A stretch of DNA of 7,441 nucleotides from assembly GCA_030618675.1 (NCBI GenBank), contig JAUXCV010000073.1:1-7441 (forward strand). Reading direction: 5' to 3'. The position numbers and the translations under genes were made by a program. Each line of letters starts with the position of its first letter. Position 1 is the stretch's first letter. The DNA comes from Acidimicrobiia bacterium. GTDB taxonomy: Bacteria > Actinomycetota > Acidimicrobiia > Spongiisociales > UBA5794. The notes beneath the pieces were generated by a model. That model searched no databases and was not told where the DNA came from. It saw only the letters and a program-made list of their open reading frames with translations. Positions 1 to 5,372 of this stretch are shown here, piece by piece.

Positions 1-327
1 CTTGGACACGACGAGGTCATAGGAGTCGTCGATGAGGTCTTGGACGAGTTGAGCGGGCGTGTTCGGTTCGATGTCCACGGTGATCCAGTGTCGCTTGTTC
101 ATGTAGTAGCCCTCACGGATGAATCCGTGGGTTGCGCGAAGCCCCTCCCCTTCCTCGGGGACGGCCTTCAACGTGACGTAGTCGGGGGGTCCATCCATCG
201 CCACGAGGGCGAACATCTTCCCGCGAACCTTGAACACCCCGGCCTCCGGTCCGAACGGGTGCTCGAGAACCGAACCCGGTTTCGCTCCACACCAGTCGCA
301 GATGGCTTGGGCATCGATCGAACTCAT
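1..327 (-). CDS. MmcQ/YjbR-family protein, 3' end cut off by the window
   Basis: The minus strand reads 109 codons without a stop from an ATG at 327 to the window edge. The product is an MmcQ/YjbR-family protein, a small 'double-wing' fold related to DNA-binding domains. No enzymatic role is established for the family. Family hallmarks seen are an N-terminal CDWCGAKPGS..EHPFGPEAGVFKV segment (about residues 10-43), GKMFALV (about 44-50), a YVTLK strand, and the C-terminal signature YYMNKRHWITVD followed by SYDLVVSK (about residues 75-109). Members usually run to 115-125 residues, so only about 5-15 residues should be missing. The start has an AAGGGA ribosome binding site about 8 bases upstream. 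The gene begins 14 bases after the PPOX gene stop, so it is probably the last or a late gene of that operon. The family assignment is firm; the function is unknown. Confidence 0.88.
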   Translation of the reverse strand, partial: MSSIDAQAICDWCGAKPGSVLEHPFGPEAGVFKVRGKMFALVAMDGPPDYVTLKAVPEEGEGLRATHGFIREGYYMNKRHWITVDIEPNTPAQLVQDLIDDSYDLVVSK

Positions 328-341
328 CACAGGTCCCTTCT

Positions 342-776
342 CTACCAGTAGCGATATTTGGTCGGGGCTATCCGGATCGGCACGGCGTAGCGATCGGCGA
401 ACCATTCGAGGGTCCAGCCGTACTCGTCCATCACGGGTTTGTACTTGGCGATGTACTCGAGGTTCTCGGCCGGTGACGGAGCATCCCCGTCGATCCGCGC
501 CGTACCTTCGATAACCACGATCTCCCCTCCCCTACCGTTCCCATCGAGGTTGAACGAGACGCGAGGATTCTCTGCCAGATTCTGGACGCGTGGCGAGTCG
601 AGGCTGTAGAGCAGGATCTCCTCGCCATCCCAGAGGAACCAGATCGGCGATGTCTGGGGCGTGCCGTCAGCCGCGACGGTCGTCAACCAGCCGACGCCCG
701 CGGTCTCCAATCGCCCAATGACGTGATCTGCGCGGTCGTCGTTGGGATCGATGCGAGGGGTACCGCTCTGGTTCAT
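342..776 (-). CDS. PPOX-class F420-dependent reductase (Rv3369-type, FDOR-B)
   Basis: The product is a 144-residue split-barrel flavin/deazaflavin-binding protein of the pyridoxamine 5'-phosphate oxidase superfamily. It most resembles the actinobacterial F420-dependent subgroup typified by Rv3369. Visible hallmarks are an N-terminal helix ending in GRLETAGVGWLTTVAADGTPQ (about residues 21-41), the SPIWFLWDGEEILLYS strands (43-58), SPRVQNLAENPRVSFNLDG (61-79), an EIVVIEGTARID strand (85-96), and a C-terminal tail ending RYAVPIRIAPTKYRYW (129-144). By family knowledge it should be cytosolic and transfer hydride from reduced F420 (F420H2) to an unknown, possibly redox-active or xenobiotic, substrate. 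Length matches the family. The ATG at 776 has GGTAGGAG 8 bases upstream. It starts 17 bases after the HAD gene stop and ends 14 bases before MmcQ, consistent with co-transcription. F420 rather than FMN or heme as cofactor is inferred from subgroup resemblance. Confidence 0.88.
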   Translation of the reverse strand: MNQSGTPRIDPNDDRADHVIGRLETAGVGWLTTVAADGTPQTSPIWFLWDGEEILLYSLDSPRVQNLAENPRVSFNLDGNGRGGEIVVIEGTARIDGDAPSPAENLEYIAKYKPVMDEYGWTLEWFADRYAVPIRIAPTKYRYW

Positions 777-793
777 TCGTGTCTCCTACCGTC

Positions 794-1453
794 TCAGTTG
801 AGGACGATACCGCGGAAGGCGAGCTCATCCCTCAGTTGCTGTGGGCTACGAAACCGGATCGTGTCGAAGCCGAGACGGGCCGCAGCATCGATGTTCACAG
901 CGGCGTCGTCGATGAAGAGGCAGCTCTCGGCATCGTGCCCGATGCGGTCGAGAAGCACCCGATAGAGTCGAAGATCGGGCTTGGTCAACCGCTCCTCCCC
1001 GGACACGACGATGGTCTGGAACCAGTCCAGGAACTCGTAGCGTTCCCGGGCGATAGGGAACGTCTGAGAGGACCAGTTGGTCAAGGCGTGGATCTCGTAT
1101 CCCACGGTCACGAGCTTGTGGAGGATCTCGACGGTGCCGCTGATCGGTCCGGCCAGCATCTCTTCCCAGCGGTCGTAGTAGGCCGCTATGAGATCGGCTT
1201 GCTCGGGGTGTTCCGTGCTCAGAGCGGCGATGCCGTCTTCCCATCGACACCCGGCATCATGCCGGCGATTCCAATCGGGCGTGGTGACCTCCGCAAGGAA
1301 TACCTCCATCTCGGACTCGTCATCGAAGAGCGTCCGGTACATGTAGCGGGGATTCCAATCGATGAGAACCCCACCGAGATCGAAGACCACCACGGGCTCG
1401 TCGAGACCGTTGACGACTCCTTCATGCTCGAGGTTCGTAGTTTGCAAGTTCAC
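794..1453 (-). CDS. HAD-superfamily phosphatase, YihX/sEH-N-like subgroup
   Basis: The product is a cytosolic haloacid dehalogenase-like hydrolase of about 219 residues, class I (helical cap). All four HAD motifs are visible: motif I VFDLGGVLIDWNP with nucleophile D25, motif II ALTNWS with T125, motif III around K158 in LTKPDLRLYRVLL, and motif IV LFIDDAAVNIDAA with D182/D183. In motif I the usual second aspartate (DxD) is glycine, giving DLGG. This is typical of the YihX-like branch that includes sugar-1-phosphatases, so substrate and exact chemistry are open. The open frame extends to a GTG at 1495. I chose the GTG at 1453 because GGAGGT lies just upstream (1457-1462) and homologues as I recall them start shortly before motif I. 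A TTG at 1447, 9 bases after GGAGGT, is equally possible. It is probably the first gene of the HAD-PPOX-MmcQ operon and is divergent from the purine permease. Confidence 0.88.
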   Translation of the reverse strand: MNLQTTNLEHEGVVNGLDEPVVVFDLGGVLIDWNPRYMYRTLFDDESEMEVFLAEVTTPDWNRRHDAGCRWEDGIAALSTEHPEQADLIAAYYDRWEEMLAGPISGTVEILHKLVTVGYEIHALTNWSSQTFPIARERYEFLDWFQTIVVSGEERLTKPDLRLYRVLLDRIGHDAESCLFIDDAAVNIDAAARLGFDTIRFRSPQQLRDELAFRGIVLN

Positions 1454-1456
1454 GAC

Positions 1457-1462
1457 ACCTCC
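1457..1462 (-). promoter_or_regulatory. Ribosome binding site deciding the HAD start
   Basis: The minus strand reads GGAGGT here, a near-perfect Shine-Dalgarno sequence. It lies inside the longer open frame that begins with GTG at 1495, which argues that the true start is downstream. The spacing is 3 bases to GTG (1453) and 9 bases to TTG (1447), so the TTG start has the better geometry. Confidence 0.5.
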
Positions 1463-1504
1463 GACGTTCGACTGTGAGAGCGTACCGCGGCGCACCTCTC
1501 TGCC

Positions 1505-1510
1505 ATGCTA
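1505..1510 (-). promoter_or_regulatory. Possible -10 box for the HAD-PPOX-MmcQ operon
   Basis: On the minus strand this reads TAGCAT, which fits the actinobacterial TAnnnT -10 pattern. It would place transcription start near 1498 and give a leader of about 45 bases containing the GGAGGT site. No good -35 is seen 16-18 bases upstream. The overlapping plus-strand TATGTT (1509-1514) could serve the divergent permease. Six-base matches of this kind are common by chance, so this is weak. Confidence 0.2.
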
Positions 1511-1521
1511 TGTTGCCCGAG

Positions 1522-1547
1522 CGCCGTCGCTAGAAGGGTCGACGGCG
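1522..1547 (+). promoter_or_regulatory. GC-rich 8-bp hairpin or operator in the permease leader
   Basis: CGCCGTCG (1522-1529) and CGACGGCG (1540-1547) are perfect inverted repeats separated by a 10-base loop that contains AAGGG. The hairpin lies in the 123-base divergent gap, 15 bases before the permease ribosome binding site. It could be a leader RNA stem (attenuation or mRNA stability) or a dyad operator for a regulator shared by the permease and the HAD operon. There is no T-run after it, so a simple intrinsic terminator is unlikely. The role is inference; the symmetry is directly visible. Confidence 0.4.
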
Positions 1548-1562
1548 GACAATGCCACAGTG

Positions 1563-1569
1563 AAGGGGA
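1563..1569 (+). promoter_or_regulatory. Ribosome binding site deciding the permease start
   Basis: AAGGGGA lies 7 bases before the ATG at 1577. It supports that ATG over the more upstream in-frame ATG at 1505, whose extra 24 residues are cysteine-containing and unlike a permease N-terminus. Confidence 0.6.
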
Positions 1570-1576
1570 CTGGCTC

Positions 1577-2926
1577 ATGGCGGAGCAGGCGAAGATCGAT
1601 GTCATATACGGGCTGAACGACCGACCGCCCCCCGGTGAGGCCGCAGTTGCGGCGCTCCAGCATCTCCTGGCGATCTTCGTCGGGATCATCACTCCGACTC
1701 TGGTGCTTGCCGGGCCGATGGGACTCGACACGAAGACGACGAGCTACCTGGTGAGCATGGCGCTCATGGTGTCCGGAGTAGCGACGTTCATCCAGGTGAA
1801 GAAGATCGGTCCGATCGGCTCAGGTCTACTGAGTATCCAAGGCACCAGTTTCGCCTTCATCGGCCCGATGATCGCCGCAGGGTTGGCGGTGGGAGGCGGA
1901 GAAGCCGGGCTGGCGATGATCTTCGGATTGGTCCTGGCCGGCGCTCCGATTGAGATGATCCTCAGCCGCTTCATCCACCTGGCGAAGAACATCATCACAC
2001 CCGTAGTAACGGGAACGGTCGTGATGCTCATCGGGCTGAGTCTGATCCGTGTTGGCATGACCGACGTGGCCGGAGGGGCAGGGGCCGAGGACTTCGGGAG
2101 CCTGCGGAACGTCGCGCTAGGCGGATTGGTGATTGCGACCGTGGTTCTCTTGAACCTCAGCAAGAACAAGTTCCTTCGCATGGGCTCCATCGTCATCGCT
2201 CTCGGCGTCGGGTACGTTGTGGCCGCGTTCATGGGAATGGTCGATCTTGGGGGCCTCGGAGATCTACCGAAGGTCAGCGTTCCGGTTCCCTTCAAGTTCG
2301 GACTGGACTTCGACCTCGCACTGTTCATCCCGTTCGCTCTGCTCTATCTGATCACGACGATCGAGTCCACGGGTGATCTGACCGCGACATCGATGGTTTC
2401 CGGCGAGCCGATCGAGGGCGAGCTCTACATCCAGCGGATAAAGGGCGGTGTGTTGGGTGATGGCGTGAACTCTGCCATCGCCGGCACGTTCAACACCTTC
2501 CCGAATACCACCTTCAGCCAGAACAACGGCGTCATCCAACTCACCGGTGTCGCCAGCAGGTATGTCGGTCTCTTCATCGCGGGGTTCCTGGCTCTCATGG
2601 GCCTGTTCCCGATCGTCGGAGGATTCATCAACGCCATGCCCCGTCCCGTTCTCGGTGGTGTGACGCTGGTCATGTTCGGGACGGTGGCGGCTGCAGGGAT
2701 CAAGATCGTCGCTTCAGGAGACATCGGCCGACGGGAGATGCTGATACTCGCGGTCTCACTGGGACTGGGATTGGGAGTCCAGCTTGTGCCGGATGTTCTC
2801 ATCGCCATGCCGGAGACGATCCAGACCATCTTCTCCTCCCCGATCACGACCGGTGGGCTTACTGCTCTCTTCATGAACATCATCATTCCGCGTGACACTG
2901 GTATCCCACCCGTCGATCCGATCTGA
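1577..2926 (+). CDS. NCS2-family xanthine (possibly urate) permease, XanQ-like
   Basis: This is a polytopic inner-membrane purine:proton symporter of the nucleobase-ascorbate transporter (NCS2) family, 449 residues. The family signature QNNGVIQLTG is at 315-324, inside TTFSQNNGVIQLTGVASRYVG, which is almost the E. coli XanQ sequence as I recall it. The residues essential in XanQ (H31, E272, D304, Q324, N325) have counterparts H29, E263, D295, Q315 and N316. The 32- and 20-residue spacings are preserved exactly. GSGLLSIQ (81-88) and LVSMALMVSG (58-67) also match XanQ. Two selectivity-linked positions differ: XanQ N93 is S91 and XanQ A323 is S314. This may broaden use from xanthine towards urate or analogues. 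I count a hydrophobic profile compatible with the 14-segment fold. The start is set by AAGGGGA at 1563. The gene is monocistronic by position, with no purine-catabolism gene beside it in this window. Family is very sure; substrate is moderately sure. Confidence 0.93.
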   Translation: MAEQAKIDVIYGLNDRPPPGEAAVAALQHLLAIFVGIITPTLVLAGPMGLDTKTTSYLVSMALMVSGVATFIQVKKIGPIGSGLLSIQGTSFAFIGPMIAAGLAVGGGEAGLAMIFGLVLAGAPIEMILSRFIHLAKNIITPVVTGTVVMLIGLSLIRVGMTDVAGGAGAEDFGSLRNVALGGLVIATVVLLNLSKNKFLRMGSIVIALGVGYVVAAFMGMVDLGGLGDLPKVSVPVPFKFGLDFDLALFIPFALLYLITTIESTGDLTATSMVSGEPIEGELYIQRIKGGVLGDGVNSAIAGTFNTFPNTTFSQNNGVIQLTGVASRYVGLFIAGFLALMGLFPIVGGFINAMPRPVLGGVTLVMFGTVAAAGIKIVASGDIGRREMLILAVSLGLGLGVQLVPDVLIAMPETIQTIFSSPITTGGLTALFMNIIIPRDTGIPPVDPI

Positions 2927-2936
2927 ACAGGGCTTC

Positions 2937-2967
2937 AGTCGGTAGTCGGTAGTCGGTAGTCGGTAGT
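2937..2967. repeat. Heptamer tandem repeat, unit GGTAGTC, about 4.4 copies
   Basis: Three perfect GGTAGTC units (2941-2961) are followed by GGTAGTG (2962-2968) and preceded by a partial AGTC (2937-2940). The array begins 10 bases after the permease stop in the gap before the next plus-strand gene. The unit is 7 bases, not a multiple of three, and is non-coding here. It may be a slippage-prone microsatellite or a copy of a family of intergenic repeats. No inverted repeat or CRISPR-like spacer pattern is present. Confidence 0.85.
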
Positions 2968-2983
2968 GGTTCGTACGCCGTCT

Positions 2984-2997
2984 TGATTCTTGAATCA
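2984..2997. promoter_or_regulatory. Perfect palindrome TGATTC-TT-GAATCA, possible operator
   Basis: Two 6-base arms flank a 2-base centre about 86 bases upstream of the oxidoreductase start. The AT-rich dyad stands out against GC-rich surroundings and has the size of a dimeric regulator site. It overlaps TTGATT and TTGAAT, which resemble -35 elements, but I found no convincing -10 at proper spacing. The role is inference. Confidence 0.3.
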
Positions 2998-3071
2998 TGG
3001 ATCGTTGGCAGGAATGACTACCTTATGTGCCAGTAGCAGCGCTTTTCCGGGAGGTTCCCTCCCCCGCCGAA

Positions 3072-3076
3072 CGGAG
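3072..3076 (+). promoter_or_regulatory. Ribosome binding site deciding the oxidoreductase start
   Basis: CGGAG lies 6 bases before the ATG at 3083. It supports that start over the in-frame ATG at 2990, whose extra 31 residues do not resemble the family, and over the nearby ATG at 3092. Confidence 0.5.
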
Positions 3077-3082
3077 TCATCG

Positions 3083-4039
3083 ATGGCAATCATGAACGCG
3101 GTCACTTTCACCAAGGGCGGACCCGAGCACATGGCGACAGAGCAGATGGTTCGGCCTGAACCCGGCCCGACCGAGGTTCTCGTGAGAGTCACCGCTGTGG
3201 GTGTGAATTCGATCGATTGGAAGACACGTAGCGGCGCCGGAATGTTCAGCTACTTCGACGCGTCGTCGCCGATGGTGCTGGGATGGGACTTCGCCGGCGT
3301 CGTCGAGAGGACCGGAACAGGCGTGACCCGGTTCCGTAGCGGCGACCGCGTCTTCGGTATGCCACGCTTTCCAGAACCGGCCCGTGCCTATGCCGAGTTC
3401 GTCACCGCACCTTCCCGACAACTGGCGACGATTCCCGACGGCGTCTCGGACATCGTGGCCGCCGCTGTTCCCCTCTCCGGCCTCACGGCCTACCAGGCCA
3501 TCGTCGACACGCTCGGCATCGGACGAGGCGGACGCGTATTGATACACGGTGCCGCCGGTGGTGTTGGGCAGTTCGCTGTGCAGATCGCCAAGGCTCGACG
3601 GGCGGAGGTCTGGGCGACGGAGGTACCGGAGAGGCAGGACACGCTCCGGGTCCTTGGCGTTGATCATCCGATCGACTCACAGGTCGACGACTTCGCCGAA
3701 GTAGCCGCCGAAATGGACGGTGTACTCGATCTGGTGGGCTCCGACGACTACCCGGTGCGGTCGGTTCAGTCACTACGGCCCGGAGGTCGCCTTCTCACCC
3801 TCTCATCCCCGGAGGCCGTGCCATCGCCCGAGCATCTCAGGCCGGCCAGCGTGACAGGATCATGGATGCTTGTGGAACCGGACTACGCGGGTCTTGAAGC
3901 GCTCGCTGCGATGCTCGGGTTCGGTCTCCTGAATGTCTCCATTGCTGAAACGCGATCCCTGCAAGACGTCGCTTCTCTCCACACTCTCGGAGAGTCCGGC
4001 GCGACGACCGGGAGACTTGTCGCCACCATTCGGGACTGA
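3083..4039 (+). CDS. Zinc-free MDR-family NADP-dependent oxidoreductase (quinone reductase-like)
   Basis: The product is a cytosolic medium-chain dehydrogenase/reductase of 318 residues, in the quinone oxidoreductase-like, zinc-independent branch (COG0604 type). The GroES-like N-terminal domain shows EVLVRVTAVGVNSIDWK (31-47), then MVLGWDFAGVVERTGTGV (64-81) and GDRVFGM (87-93). The nucleotide-binding domain shows GGRVLIHGAAGGVGQFAVQIAK (about 149-170), whose AAGGVG glycine motif is typical of NADPH-using members. A second glycine turn is in LRPGGRLLTL (231-240). None of the cysteine or histidine zinc ligands of alcohol dehydrogenases is present. Probable chemistry is NADPH-dependent reduction of a quinone, enone or similar electrophile; the substrate is unknown. 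Length is normal for the branch. It has its own upstream gap of 156 bases and is convergent with the MFS gene, so it is probably transcribed alone. Confidence 0.92.
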   Translation: MAIMNAVTFTKGGPEHMATEQMVRPEPGPTEVLVRVTAVGVNSIDWKTRSGAGMFSYFDASSPMVLGWDFAGVVERTGTGVTRFRSGDRVFGMPRFPEPARAYAEFVTAPSRQLATIPDGVSDIVAAAVPLSGLTAYQAIVDTLGIGRGGRVLIHGAAGGVGQFAVQIAKARRAEVWATEVPERQDTLRVLGVDHPIDSQVDDFAEVAAEMDGVLDLVGSDDYPVRSVQSLRPGGRLLTLSSPEAVPSPEHLRPASVTGSWMLVEPDYAGLEALAAMLGFGLLNVSIAETRSLQDVASLHTLGESGATTGRLVATIRD

Positions 4040-4075
4040 ACGATGCCGACCGGACGCATCCGATTCAGATCGTTC
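4038..4075. terminator. Possible bidirectional terminator between convergent genes
   Basis: GAACGAT (4038-4044) and ATCGTTC (4069-4075) form a perfect 7-bp inverted repeat. A smaller CGGA-CGCA-TCCG stem-loop (4051-4062) nests inside. Together they span the 25-base gap between the convergent stops of the oxidoreductase and the MFS gene. There is no T-run on either side, so a classical intrinsic terminator is not shown; this rests on symmetry and position only. Confidence 0.3.
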
Positions 4076-5186
4076 GCGGATCCGTGGGTGGCAGCAGTTC
4101 CCGACCCTCCTGAACTCCGATGACCATCGCTCCCGACGCTGTGAGGCCGACCGCCGAAACGACCGCGAGCGTCACAAGACTGCCGATATCCACGAATGCA
4201 CCACCCAGCACGGGCCCGATGGACCGACCAACGGCCATCAGACCCTGGGCATCGCCGGCCCGTTCACTTGGCGCGAGTGACCGATCGGACAGCATCTGGA
4301 GAACTCCGGGGATAGCCATCCAGAAGCTGAAACCCCACCAGAACATGCCGATGAAGAAGAACACAGGCGGCCCCATCACGGTCATCACAGCGGCGGGAGC
4401 GATCGAGACGATCATCCAGCCGGGCCGGCGATGCCGCGTGGACAGTCGAGCACCGAGCAGACCGCCCGCAGCGTTCAGACTGAACGCGAGCGAGGCAGCG
4501 AGGCTCGACAAGCCGTGGACATCTCGAGCGACGAGGGTCTCGTTGATGAAGAGAGCTGAGCCGAAGAGCGTTGTTCCGGCCAGCGCCAGCAACAGGACAC
4601 GATTCGAGCGAGAGCGACTCACCAATCCCCGTGTCCGTCGCTCCCCCGTCACCTTGGCCGTCAGCAGCATGGCGGGGATCGTTACGAGCGCCATCAAGAC
4701 GTAGACGGCCCGATCGCCGTACCCGGCCACGAAAGCAACGAGAGGGGCTCCGATGAGAACGGTCACCGGGCCCGTCGACGCCACCGCTGCCATTGACGTG
4801 CGCTCTTGCATCGCACTCGTCCACGTGAGCCATGTCATCGCGCCGGCGGCGAATCCCGCCACCAGGCGGATGGCGAGAAGGACGCCGAAGATGCTGGGAA
4901 TGGCACTCGCGAGGTTCAGGAAGACGAGAACGGCGGCAGCGATCTTGAGGATGCGACCGTTCGGCGTGAGAAGCCGAGGCAGTACGAAGTTTGCAGCGGC
5001 GAATGCCCCAACCTGAGCTACCGACACCGCACCGACCGCGCCTTCAGAAACGCCATACCGCTCGGCGATCACGGGGATGAGGAATGGAGTCGCCGCATAC
5101 ATGAGAGCGACCGCAGCGGTAGCGCCCACGAGGGCGACCGATGCATGCCGACCCGCGGCATAAGCTATTCGAGTTGGGCCTTGCAC
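4065..5186 (-). CDS. MFS transporter, 12 predicted helices
   Basis: The product is an inner-membrane major facilitator superfamily protein of about 373 residues. Twelve hydrophobic segments can be seen, at about 16-40, 51-69, 80-96, 101-122, 136-156, 160-178, 197-219, 228-247, 257-273, 274-299, 311-334 and 337-358. A basic loop, GERRTRGLVSRSRSNR (181-196), sits between the two halves, as usual. Motif A between helices 2 and 3 is degenerate: LPRLLTPNGR has no DRxGR core. The substrate, export or uptake of a small molecule, cannot be read from the sequence. The start is uncertain: the frame is open far upstream, but the residues before about 5216 are arginine-rich and not family-like. I chose GTG at 5186. 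GTG at 5216 would add 10 residues. Neither has a good Shine-Dalgarno site. It is divergent from the alcohol dehydrogenase and convergent with the oxidoreductase. Confidence 0.88.
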   Translation of the reverse strand: MQGPTRIAYAAGRHASVALVGATAAVALMYAATPFLIPVIAERYGVSEGAVGAVSVAQVGAFAAANFVLPRLLTPNGRILKIAAAVLVFLNLASAIPSIFGVLLAIRLVAGFAAGAMTWLTWTSAMQERTSMAAVASTGPVTVLIGAPLVAFVAGYGDRAVYVLMALVTIPAMLLTAKVTGERRTRGLVSRSRSNRVLLLALAGTTLFGSALFINETLVARDVHGLSSLAASLAFSLNAAGGLLGARLSTRHRRPGWMIVSIAPAAVMTVMGPPVFFFIGMFWWGFSFWMAIPGVLQMLSDRSLAPSERAGDAQGLMAVGRSIGPVLGGAFVDIGSLVTLAVVSAVGLTASGAMVIGVQEGRELLPPTDPRTI

Positions 5187-5368
5187 ATCCAGATTGTTGC
5201 AGGTGACCGGTCGCACTCCTAGTGCGCCGGCGTACCCTCCCCTCGCGACCCAATCTCGCCGACGCGCGATACGATGGCCCGAGCAGGCGAGCGGAAAGGC
5301 CGACCGGGTATGAGCTTCGAGATCCAGGTCAATCGCATTGCGCTCATTCCACCGTGCGGATCCCACGG
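5187..5368. promoter_or_regulatory. Divergent promoter region between MFS and alcohol dehydrogenase
   Basis: This gap should carry promoters for both directions. For the minus strand, TTGACC (5327-5332) is a good -35, followed after 16 bases by the weak -10 TACCCG. For the plus strand, TACGAT (5270-5275) fits TAnnnT and would start a transcript near 5282, ahead of the GGAAAGG at 5292 and the small leader frame at 5310. The -35 for the latter is unclear. These are pattern matches only. Confidence 0.3.
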
Positions 5369-5372
5369 ATGA
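5310..5372 (+). CDS. Possible 20-residue leader peptide overlapping the dehydrogenase start
   Basis: An ATG at 5310 opens a 20-residue frame, MSFEIQVNRIALIPPCGSHG, ending in a TGA that overlaps the alcohol dehydrogenase ATG as ATGA (5369-5372). GGAAAGG (5292-5298) lies 11 bases before it as a plausible, slightly distant ribosome binding site. The dehydrogenase itself has only a weak site, GCGGA at 5356-5360. A small CCGTG/CACGG stem (5352-5356 with 5364-5368) encloses that GCGGA and ends right before the ATG. The arrangement would suit translational coupling. A frame this short can occur by chance, and no homologue is known to me. Confidence 0.25.
   Translation: MSFEIQVNRIALIPPCGSHG

Noticed and set aside
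779..1477. 232-residue plus-strand open frame opposite the HAD gene
   Set aside because: It lies wholly antisense to a gene with all four HAD motifs, has no recognisable domain, and is the kind of long shadow frame that GC-rich codon use produces.
1505..1576. N-terminal extension of the permease from ATG 1505
   Set aside because: The 24 extra residues do not resemble an NCS2 N-terminus, and a good ribosome binding site serves ATG 1577.
1454..1576. Purine riboswitch before the purine permease
   Set aside because: The leader is short and shows none of the conserved loop or junction sequences of guanine/xanthine-type riboswitches; only a simple hairpin is visible.
1744..2328. 194-residue minus-strand open frame opposite the permease
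   Set aside because: It is rich in Pro, Ala, Thr and Arg with no motif, and is the mirror of membrane-helix codons in a clear NCS2 permease.
2937..2967. CRISPR array or REP element at the heptamer repeat
   Set aside because: The units are 7 bases with no spacers and no dyad symmetry, so it is a simple tandem repeat.
3077..3667. 196-residue minus-strand open frame opposite the oxidoreductase
   Set aside because: It has no domain-like pattern and sits antisense to an intact MDR enzyme.
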